Shown one piece after another: positions 38,676 through 48,400 of a stretch of 56,639 bases of DNA; position 1 is the stretch's first letter, and every line of letters begins with the position of its first letter. The DNA is taken from contig CALUNB010000011.1 of the NCBI GenBank assembly GCA_944321885.1, positions 1 through 56,639 of the forward strand. The letters run 5' to 3'. Position numbers and translations under genes: made by a program. The notes under the pieces were generated by a model. That model had not been told where the DNA came from. It searched no databases and saw only the letters and a list, made by a program, of their open reading frames with translations. Source of the stretch: an uncultured Bacteroidales bacterium (GTDB taxonomy: Bacteria; Bacteroidota; Bacteroidia; Bacteroidales; P3).

Positions 38676-41534
38676 ATGAAGAAAATGTTTTTTGCCGGCC
38701 TGTTCGCCTGCGCGATGATGGCTGGCATGTTGCAGGCTCAAGAGGTGGCTGATACCGCCGCCCCGGCACCCGATCCCGCCTCCATGGCCTTGCCTTTGGA
38801 TCCCCAAGTCCGCTATGGGCGTTTGGACAACGGTTTGACCTATTACATCCGTCAGAACGCCAAGCCTGAGAACCGGGTCATGTTGCAACTGGCCGTCAAT
38901 GCCGGTTCGATTTGCGAAACCGAGGAACAACGCGGTTTGGCCCATTTCACCGAACATATGTTGTTCAACGGGACCAAGAATTTCCCAAAAAATGAATTGG
39001 TGGACTTCCTCCAAAAGACCGGGGTCCGCTTCGGGGGCGACATCAACGCCTACACCTCTTTCGATGAAACGGTTTACATGCTTGAAATCCCGACCGACAA
39101 GGAAGGTATGCTCGAAACCGGCTTCCAGGTCTTGGAAGACTGGGCTCACCAGGCTAGCATGGAAACCTCGCAAATCGAAGACGAACGCGGGGTCATCATC
39201 GAGGAATACCGCATGGGCTTGGGTGCCCAGGACCGTATGCGCAAGAAGATTTTCCCCGTTATTTTCGGGAATTCCCTCTATTCCGAACGTCTGCCCATCG
39301 GGACGTTGGAAAACCTCAAGGCTTTCAAGCCTGAATATATCCGGCAATTCTACAAGGATTTCTACCGTCCCGACCTTCAAGCCGTCGTTGTCGTAGGTAA
39401 TATCGACCCCGACTATGCCGAAGAAATGGTCAAGAAGCACTTCGGAGGCTTGAAGAATCCGGTCCCGGCCAAGGAACGCGCCTATGTCACGATTCCCGAC
39501 AATGCCGAACCTATCTTCACCGTAGCTACGGACAAGGAAGCGACGCATTCGATGATAGAAGTTTATATCAAACATCCCCACCAAGCGATTCGTACTTTGG
39601 ACGACTACCGGACCGATTTGGTAGGCACCTTGGGTTCGATTATGATTAACAGCCGTTTGGCTGAACAGACCCAGGAACCGGCCTGTCCTGCCATTGCCAT
39701 GAGCATGGGGGAAGCCAACCTGGTGCGCCAGACCGACATCTTCGCCATGAGCGGGATTTCCAAACCCGGCATGATTGATGCCACTTTCCGTTTGATGTTG
39801 CAGGAAATCGCCCGCGTGGACCAATACGGCTTCGTTCCTACCGAACTCGACAGGGCCAAGCAGATGATTGTTTCCCTGGTGGAAACCCAGCTCAAGGAAG
39901 CCTCCAACCGTCCTTCTCCCGAATTGGCGCAGGAGTACGTGCACCATTTCCTTTTGGGCGATGCCGTTCCTGGCATTGAAATCGAGAGCGAGTTGATCCA
40001 GGCTCTTCTGCCCACAATCGGAGTGGAAGAAGTGAGCCGGCATATCCAAAGCCGCATCACTGACAGTAATATGATTGTGATTGTCAATGCACCTGAAAAG
40101 GAAGACGTGAAGGTTCCCACCGAAAACGAATTGAAGGCCATCTATGAGACATCCAAGGGCATGAATGTGGAACCTTATGTGGACAAGGTGAGCATGGAAC
40201 CCCTTTTGGTACTGGACAAGAAACCCGCTTCGGGAGCTAAAATCCTTTCGGAAGACGCGGCGACCGGTGTAACCAAGGTGCAGCTTTCGAACGGGATTGT
40301 CGTGACCCTTAAGCCTACGACCCTGAAGAACGATGAAATCCTGATGACGGCCTATGCCGAAGGCGGTACCTCCACCGTGGAAGATGCCGATTATATCAGT
40401 GCGATGTTCGCCGGTACCATCCAGGCCGAATCCGGTTTGGGCGAACTCGACAAGACCGCTTTGGACAAGCAACTGACGGGCAAGACGGTTTCTTACAGTC
40501 TGGACATGGGCGATTTGACGGCCCAGGCCAGCGGGAGCAGCAGCGTGAAGGATTTTGAAACCATGCTGCAGTTGAACTATCTGTCGATGATGAAACCTCG
40601 TAAGGATCCTTCGGCGGCAGAGGCCTTCCTTTCGAAAATGAAAGCCCAGATGCGTTTCCTGGCCAACAATCCCATGTACTTCTTTATGGATACCCTCAGC
40701 AAGGTTTCCACCAATTACGACCCCCGTACCATTGTAATTCCCACGATGGAACAACTCAATTCGGTGGATGCCGACAAGGTGTACGACTTCTATTGCAGCC
40801 AGGTGGCCGATCCGGGCGCCTTCCGCTATTATATGGTGGGGAACTTTGAAATCAACGACGATTTCCTTTCCTTGCTCGAAACCTATATCGGTTCCATGCC
40901 CTCCAAGGGTACCAAACCTGCTTGGGTGGACCGTTCCGTGCCTCTGGCAAAGAAAAGCCAGGACGTGAAAGTGGAAAAGGGTGCCGCCGAACAGGGCTGG
41001 GTAGGTATCGTGTTCAACGCCCCCATCAAATGGGAAAATTACAACGAACGCGAAGCCTTGCGTTACTTCAAGGAAATCATGGAAATAAAGATGCTCGAAA
41101 CGATTCGTGAAAAGATGGGCGGGGTCTACACGCCGATGCTGGCTTTTGAAACCAGCTGCAAGCCCAAGCCGGAAGCCTCTTTCATGGTCATGTTCGCTTG
41201 CGACCCGGCCCGGGCCGATTCCTTGACCGAAGCCGTGTTCGTCGAAATGAGGAAAATCATGAAGGAGGGACCGGAAGAAGGCGATGTGGCCAAAGTCCGT
41301 GAGTTGAGCAAACGGAGCTTCGAGACATCCTCCCAGGAAAACCGCTATTGGTTGGACATTTTGCGTAACGTGGACTGGCAAGGAGCCGATATGTCCCGTT
41401 ACACGCCGGAGGCCCAGGCTGCCTTGGCCGAAAGCATGACCTCGGATTTGATCCGCAAGACGGCCAAGAAGTATTTCGGGAAGATGGTTTACAGCCGCGT
41501 GGTGTTGGGACCTGACCCGGCGGAAATGGAATAA
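38676..41534 (+). CDS. M16 family zinc peptidase (pitrilysin/insulinase type, two-half)
   Basis: A 952-residue secreted peptidase. The N-terminal signal is KKMFFAGLFACAMMAGMLQA ending near residue 22. The first M16 domain has the inverted zinc motif HFTEH at 90-94 in RGLAHFTEHMLFNGT, followed by the downstream acidic residues in IEDERGVIIEEYRMG. A second, catalytically inactive M16 domain spans about residues 500-930 (VTKVQLSNGIVVTLKPT, then GGVYTPMLAFETSCKP). This two-lobe layout suits degradation of peptides in a closed chamber in the periplasm or on the surface. Possible earlier starts exist at 38613 (GTG) and 38658 (ATG); 38676 leads directly into the signal peptide. Confidence 0.93.
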   Translation: MKKMFFAGLFACAMMAGMLQAQEVADTAAPAPDPASMALPLDPQVRYGRLDNGLTYYIRQNAKPENRVMLQLAVNAGSICETEEQRGLAHFTEHMLFNGTKNFPKNELVDFLQKTGVRFGGDINAYTSFDETVYMLEIPTDKEGMLETGFQVLEDWAHQASMETSQIEDERGVIIEEYRMGLGAQDRMRKKIFPVIFGNSLYSERLPIGTLENLKAFKPEYIRQFYKDFYRPDLQAVVVVGNIDPDYAEEMVKKHFGGLKNPVPAKERAYVTIPDNAEPIFTVATDKEATHSMIEVYIKHPHQAIRTLDDYRTDLVGTLGSIMINSRLAEQTQEPACPAIAMSMGEANLVRQTDIFAMSGISKPGMIDATFRLMLQEIARVDQYGFVPTELDRAKQMIVSLVETQLKEASNRPSPELAQEYVHHFLLGDAVPGIEIESELIQALLPTIGVEEVSRHIQSRITDSNMIVIVNAPEKEDVKVPTENELKAIYETSKGMNVEPYVDKVSMEPLLVLDKKPASGAKILSEDAATGVTKVQLSNGIVVTLKPTTLKNDEILMTAYAEGGTSTVEDADYISAMFAGTIQAESGLGELDKTALDKQLTGKTVSYSLDMGDLTAQASGSSSVKDFETMLQLNYLSMMKPRKDPSAAEAFLSKMKAQMRFLANNPMYFFMDTLSKVSTNYDPRTIVIPTMEQLNSVDADKVYDFYCSQVADPGAFRYYMVGNFEINDDFLSLLETYIGSMPSKGTKPAWVDRSVPLAKKSQDVKVEKGAAEQGWVGIVFNAPIKWENYNEREALRYFKEIMEIKMLETIREKMGGVYTPMLAFETSCKPKPEASFMVMFACDPARADSLTEAVFVEMRKIMKEGPEEGDVAKVRELSKRSFETSSQENRYWLDILRNVDWQGADMSRYTPEAQAALAESMTSDLIRKTAKKYFGKMVYSRVVLGPDPAEME

Positions 41535-41628
41535 TCCTTTTCCGGAAAGCTTGGGAAGGCATAGGTCGGGAAAGGTCCGGTTGGAGTCCAGGCCTTCTTA
41601 TCCACCTTCCCAAAACCAAGAATAGAAA

Positions 41629-41683
41629 GGAAGTTTGCTTGTTTTCCTCAGCTTTTGTGGAAAACAAGCAAGCTTCCTTTTTT
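41629..41683 (+). terminator. Rho-independent terminator after the M16 peptidase gene
   Basis: GGAAGTTTGCTTGTTTTCC (41629-41647) pairs with 41659-41677 over 19 positions with one G-T mismatch, around an 11-nt loop, and is followed by TTTTTT. It starts 95 bp after the stop. This is the clearest intrinsic terminator in the window. Confidence 0.9.
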
Positions 41684-41715
41684 GCTTCTGTCTTGCAATT
41701 ATGCAGGCAAACCGA

Positions 41716-41723
41716 TATATTTG
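41716..41723 (+). promoter_or_regulatory. -7 promoter element of ruvA
   Basis: TATATTTG matches TAnnTTTG between the M16 terminator and ruvA, 77 bp before the ruvA ATG. It may drive both ruvA and sprA. Confidence 0.5.
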
Positions 41724-41800
41724 CCCGTTTTTTGGAATTTCCGGGAACGGGGGCCGCGTTCAGGTATCATGCAGTCGGGAGGCCCTTTCAAGCTGTTAAG

Positions 41801-42388
41801 ATGTACGCATACATAGAGGGCAAACTTACGGAGCAGAATCCTGCCTGCGTCACCATCGATTGTGGCGGTGTCGGGTACGAGGTCAATATTTCGCTCCATA
41901 CTTACGAACAAATCAAAGGGAAGGAAAAGGTACGGCTTTGGATATACCAGGCCGTGCGTGAGGATGCGCTCACATTTTTCGGTTTTGCCGAAAAAATGGA
42001 AAAGGAACTTTTCTTGCAACTCATTTCCGTCTCCGGGATAGGGGCCAACACGGCCCGGGTCATCTTGTCTACCTTGAGTCCGGCGGCCACCGTACAGGCT
42101 ATCCTGGACGGGGATGTGAAAAAAATACAGACAGTAAAGGGCATTGGTTTGAAATCCGCCCAACGCCTGATTGTGGATTTGCGCGACAAGGTCGGGAAGC
42201 TGGAAACAGGTTCCGGTCCGGTTTCTTTCCTTCCGGCTTTTTCGGAAGAACGACAGGAGGCCGTGGCGGCCTTGATAACCTTGGGCTTTGCCAAGAACAC
42301 CGTGGAGAAAACCGTGGATGGTTTGATGGCCAAGATGCCCGATTTGAAAACGGAGGAATTAATCAAACAAGCATTACGGATGCTGTAG
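41801..42388 (+). CDS. ruvA: Holliday junction branch migration protein RuvA
   Basis: RuvA binds Holliday junctions and loads the RuvB motor. The 195-residue product has the N-terminal OB domain (MYAYIEGKLTEQNPACVTID, then GGVGYEVNIS) and FFGFAEKMEKELFLQLISVSGIG. Two helix-hairpin-helix motifs (SGIGANTARVIL and KGIGLKSAQRLIVDLRDK) and the C-terminal domain that contacts RuvB (EERQEAVAALITLGFAKNTV) follow. The frame is open upstream but the start at 41801 matches the family. sprA follows after 52 bp, a ruvA-sprA order I recall as frequent in Bacteroidetes. Confidence 0.95.
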   Translation: MYAYIEGKLTEQNPACVTIDCGGVGYEVNISLHTYEQIKGKEKVRLWIYQAVREDALTFFGFAEKMEKELFLQLISVSGIGANTARVILSTLSPAATVQAILDGDVKKIQTVKGIGLKSAQRLIVDLRDKVGKLETGSGPVSFLPAFSEERQEAVAALITLGFAKNTVEKTVDGLMAKMPDLKTEELIKQALRML

Positions 42389-42440
42389 ACCAAAGGAATG
42401 CCGTGGAGCCTTCGGGTGGTAGCGGGATTCCGGGGACCAA

Positions 42441-45400
42441 ATGAGATTGAAAATGTTGAAGTATTGGTTTTATAGCATCCTGATGGCGCTCGGGATCTTT
42501 GTGCTATCCTCCGGCCTGACGGAATCCTATGCCCGTGCATGGGCTTACCGGCCTGCTTTGCCTTGTCTGCCCGGATGGGAAGACATGCCCGGGGTGGCCG
42601 GCATGATGCATGATGCTTATTACGGGGCGGGAAGTGCGGTTTCTTCCGGGCTGGAAGTTTCCGCTTCGGAAAATGTAGGGACCGGAACTTCCTCGTTCTC
42701 CGGGGCCGGGGCATTGGCGGCTGCTCCGATGACGGCAATCGAGGCCTCTTCCGCCTCGGAAGGAGATTCCTTGCGTTACAGCATTCCCCAAGCTGGTCCG
42801 GAAGAAGACCTGCCTGAAGACAAGAGCTTGTATCTCAATGATGGCATTGAGGAAACGATTGAATTCGACCCGGCTACGGGGGAGTACGTCGTGGTCCGCA
42901 AAATCGGGGATTTGGAACTTTCCCGTCGTAGCATGAGCCTGGAAGAATACATGGACTACGACATGGACCGCTCGGTCCGGGATTATTGGAAGTCGAAGGC
43001 GGCTTACACGCCTACGACCACTTCGGGCATCGACGGCCTGATACCCGGTTTGGACATCAACACCGATTTCATGCGGCGTTTGAACGAGCTGATCAAGATA
43101 GACCTGAACGGGACCTTGGGGCTTGAGTTCGCCTTGGCCGGGACCCGCCGCGACGACCCTTCCTTGGACATCCGCCACCGCAAGACCTTTTCCTTCGATT
43201 TTGTTTCCGATATCAATGTCAACCTGAACGCCACCATTGCCGACAAGGTGAAGTTCAACGTGAGCTATAATACCGAGGCCATGTTCCAGTTCGACAACAA
43301 GTTCAAACTGGAATACGAGGGGGATGAAGACGAGATTCTCAAAAGCTTGAGCGCCGGGAACGTGGATTTCCCTTTGAACACGACTTTGATCAACGGGGTG
43401 CAGGAACTCTTCGGTATCAAGGCTAAATTGCAGTTCGGCAAGACCTTTATTACCGGGGTTTTCTCCGAACAGCGTTCGGAAAGCACCAGCATCCAGGTGC
43501 AGGGTGGGGCCCAGAGCACGGAGTTCGACCTCAAGGCCGACGATTACGAGGAAAACCGGCACTTCTTCCTGGCCCAGTATTTCCGCGACCACTACCACGA
43601 AGCCTTGGCCCAGCTGCCTTTGGTCAACAGCCGGATTACGATTACCAAAATCGAAGTCTGGGTTACCAATGTGGGTTCGCCTGTGGAGAACAACCGTAAC
43701 ATCGTGGCTTTTACCGATTTGGGGGAAAACGACCCGATGGCTTCCAACCTGACCGGCTATCCGAACCAACAGTATCCGAACGACAATTCCAATAACCTCT
43801 TCACCGTTTTCAACAAAAGCAGCATGCGCAACCTCAATACGGTGAGCCAGTATTTGACGGGACGGGGGTATACCAACGGACGCGAGTTCGAGAAAGTGGA
43901 AAGCGCCCGGCGTTTGGAGTCCAGTGAATATACCTTGAACCCGACTTTGGGTTTCATCTCCTTGAACCAGAGCCTTAATTCCGACCAAGTCCTGGCGGTC
44001 GCCTACCAATACCAGATTGTCGGCGACAATACGGTGTACCAAGTGGGGGAGCTTTCGGACCAAGGTATCAACGACCCTGACGTGTTGGTGGTCAAATTGT
44101 TGAAATCTTCGGTTTTGAACACGGAGTTGCCGTTGTGGGACTTGATGATGAAGAACGTTTATTCGCTCAACACCTACCAGCTCAGTTCGGAGGATTTCCG
44201 TTTCAACATCATGTATTCGGGGAACGACAGGGGTGTCCCCGCCGGCTATTTCCCCACCGCGAGCGGGATGCCCTTGATCCAGCTCTTCGGCGTGGATAAT
44301 TTGGATACCCGGCAGAACACCAATCCCGACGGTTTGTTCGACTATATCGACGGGGCCGCCACGGGAGCCGGTTACGTGCAGTCCAACCAAGGTTTGGTCT
44401 TCCTGCCATGGCCCGAACCTTTCGGTAGCGACTTGCCCAAGATGTTCGCCTTGGCCGGTTTGGATAGTACAGAGGCCCGCCAATACCGTTTCGACGAGCT
44501 CTACCGCTTGACCAAGACCGAGGCCCAGCAATATACCGAGAAGAACAAGTACTCTTTTGTGGGGAGTTTCAAGTCCTCGGGGGGGAGCGAAATCAACCTC
44601 GGGGTTTACAACCTGCCCGAAGGTTCTGTCAAGGTGATGGCCGGGAATACGCCTTTGGTGGAAAATGAGGATTATACGGTGAACTATTCTGCGGGTATCG
44701 TGCAGATTATCAATCAAGGGGTTCTCAATTCCGGGGTTCCCATCAACATCCAGACCGAAAACATGTCCAATAGCCTGCTGACCAAGCGGATGATGGGTTT
44801 GCGCGTGGAACACTTCTTCGACCAGGATTTCTATGTGGGGGCTACCTTGATGAACCTGCATCAAAGTTCCTTGACCCAGAAGGTGAATTACGGGGAGGAA
44901 CCCATATCCAATACCATTTACGGTTTCGATGTATCTTATGACCGGGAGAGCCGTTGGTTGACCAAGGCGGTCGATTTCATCTTGCCTTTCGAGGATAGCA
45001 AGACTCCTTCCCGGATAAGCCTTTACGGGGAATTCGCCCATTTCCTGCCGGGACACTCGCGGGCCATTGGAAAGGAAGGTATCACCTATATCGACGACTT
45101 TGAAGGTAGCAAGAGCACGATAAACCTGAAGGAACCTTATTCCTGGTATCTGGCCAGTACTCCCCAGAAACAGTCCGGCTTGTTCCCCGAATCGGCCGAC
45201 CAATATTCTTCCACGACGGTTTCGGGCATGAACCGGGCCAAGTTGGCTTGGTATTCGGTCGATCCTATTTTTTACAGCAGCGCTCGTCCTTCCAATATTT
45301 CCGAGGAGGATATGTACTATCATTATACCCGCCGGGTCATGGTCAACGAGGTTTTCCCCACCCGTCAGCTTTCGGCCACGGAATCCCAAGCGCTTACGGT

Positions 45401-48400
45401 CTTGAACCTGGCTTTTTACCCTTCGGAACGAGGTCCGTACAACTATGATGCCCGAGGAGTCGCAGGTGTTACCGCAGGGATGAACCAGGACGGGAGTTTG
45501 GCCCGGCCGGAAACCCGCTGGGGGGGTATCATGCGCAAGATGAGCAATACGGACTTCGAGGCTGCCAACGTAGAATACATCGAGTTCTGGATGTTGGACC
45601 CTTTCATCGGGATGGACGGGCAGAACGGCAATCCCCGGCATTCGGGAGGTACCTTGTACTTCAACCTCGGGGACATTTCCGAGGACGTGCTGCGTGACGG
45701 GCGGAAATCCTACGAGCACGGGATGCCGACCACGGCGGCTGCCACGGAGGCGGGGGAAGGCGTGGAAGAAACCCAATGGGGACGGGTCCCGACCATCCAG
45801 GCTATTGTCAACAGTTTTGATAACGATCCGGCGGCCCGACGTTACCAGGATATCGGTTTGGACGGGCTTTCTTCCGAGTACGAACGGGAGTTCTTTGCCG
45901 ATTTCCTGAATGAAGTCGCGACTATCGCGGGAACCAGTTCGGAAGCTTACCGGACCTTGTATTCCGACCCTTCTTCCGATGATTATGTGTATTTCCGGCG
46001 GGGAATCTGGGACACGGTGGAACATTCCGATACCAAGATTGCCGACCGTTACAAGTACTACAACAACATGGAAGGCAACTCGCCCTCCACCGAGGACAAT
46101 CCGGAATCCTACCCGACCCAGCAGACCAACTATCCCAATACCGAGGATATCGGTGAGGACAACACCTTGAGCGAAGCCGAGAACTACTACCAGTATGAAA
46201 TTCCCCTTCAGCCCGGGCAGCTGGAAGTGGGTACCCATTACATCACCGACCGGGTCGAGGCGCCCGTGCGCATGCCGGACGGTTCGACGGAAACCGTGAC
46301 ATGGTACCAATTCAAGGTACCGGTGAAGGAGCCGACCACCGTGGTGGGTGAGATGCAGAACCTCCAATCGGTGCGCTATGTGCGGGCCTTCTTGAGAGGT
46401 TTTTCCGACCCGGTCATCTTGAGGTTCGCCTCTTTGGACCTGGTCCGTTCCGATTGGCGCAAGTACGAGAACAGTTTGTTGGAAGACGGTTCCACGATAC
46501 CGGGGAGTTCCAGCACGACTTTCGAGGTTTCCACCGTGAGCTTGGAAGAAAACAGCGAACGGCAACCTGTCAACTATGTCCTGCCTCCGGGAATCGAGCA
46601 GGTCATGGACCCGGCCCAGTACGGGAATGTGGGGTTGAACGAACAGGCCTTGAGCTTGAAGGTGGAAAATCTCCAGGACGGGGATATCAAAGGGATTTAC
46701 AAGAACACTTCCTACGACATGCGGCAGTTCAAGAAAGTGGAAATGTTCGTCCATATGGAGAAAGTCAACGAAACGGATGTGGTTTCCGACGGGGATGTGC
46801 ATCTGGTGGTTCGTTTGGGATCGGACTACAACGACAATTACTACGAATATTCCATTCCCTTGAGCTATACCGAATGGGGAGCGAGTACCCGGGAGGCTGT
46901 CTGGCCCGATGTCAACAAGGTGGAACTCGATTTGGCGGAATTGGTTTCGGTCAAGGAAGAACGTAACCAGCTGGTACGCGAGGGGACTATTTCGTATACG
47001 GATGTCTATTCGAAAGTGATAGGCAAAGCTACTTACTCGATACGAGGTACGCCGGCCATCAGCAATGTGGAAGGTTTGTTGATTGGTTTGCGGAACCCGG
47101 CACGGAGCTTGCAGGATCCCGATGCTTCGGCAAAGTCGGTGGAAGTATGGGTCAATGAATTCAGTTTGAACGAGTTCAAGAAAGAAGGCGGGGTGGCCGC
47201 CACGGCACGTGTGCAGGCTTCCTTGGGCGATTTGGGAAGCATTTCGGTAGCCGGGTCCTACACCCAGGCCAATTTCGGGCAAATCGAGCAGAAATTGACC
47301 GAACTGCCTCAGACCAATACGGGTTCGTTCGATGTGGCTGTCGATTTGGAACTGGGCAAGTTCGTTCCCGAAAAGGTGGGCATGAAGATACCGGTCCATT
47401 ACGATGTTTCGGCCACGATCAGCAATCCCAAGTACAATCCCTTGGATCCCGACGTGCTGACCAAGGATGCTATGGAATCCTACCAGACCCAGGAGGAAAA
47501 GAAGGAGTTCAAGAAATCAATCCAGGACTATACCTTGCGCCAGAACGTGAACCTGATGAACGTGCGCAAGGAGAGGACCAATTCCGAAAAGACACCCCAG
47601 TTTTGGGACATCGAGAACTTCAATGTGTCTTACGCCTATTCGAGCGTGGAGCACCGGGACGAGGATATGGAATACGATAACCAAGTCATCCACCGGGGCG
47701 GTTTCGGTTATGATTATTCCACTTCGGCCAAGTATTTCGAACCTTTGGCCCAGACCAAGATGGCCGAAAATCCTTGGGCGGCTATCCTGACCGACTTCAA
47801 TGTCAACTATATCCCCAACATGTTCTCTTTCAACATGGACATTGAACGGGAGTATTCGGAAAGCAAGATGCGGAACAAAAATCCCGAATGGGATATCGTG
47901 ATGCCCGAGACCTATTACAAGCGTTTCGATTGGAGCCGCAATTACGCCTTCCGTTACGATATCACCAAGTCGCTCAGCATTGATTACACGGCCAATGCCA
48001 ACAGTTTCCTGAACGAGCCCGTCGGGCGCATCAACACGCCTTCCAAGCGGGATTCGGTATGGCGCAGCTTCTGGGGCGGTGGGGAAATGAACAATTACGA
48101 CCAGAGCCTGCGGGCTACCTATACCTTGCCCATCAACAAGATACCTGCGCTTGACTGGGTTGAGGGAAGTGCGTCCTACGAGGCCCTTTACCGTTGGGAA
48201 GGCGGGGCGGTGGCCACCCGTGACCGTTTGGGAAATACGATCAGCAACTCGATGAACATCTCGGCCAACGGTTCTGCCAATTTCCTGAACCTGTACAACA
48301 AGATTCCGTTCCTCAAGAAAATCAACGACGGGAACCAGCGCAACCGGCGCAGTACCCGGAGCAATTCTGTCATGGTGCGTTCGGTGCGGCAGCAGGGAGC

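Noticed and set aside
42504..47399. Very long open frame antisense to sprA (over 1600 codons)
   Set aside because: It has no recognisable motifs and mirrors the codon bias of sprA, which is clearly a SprA protein. A similar 920-codon frame antisense to the M16 peptidase gene (38619-41381) was rejected for the same reason.
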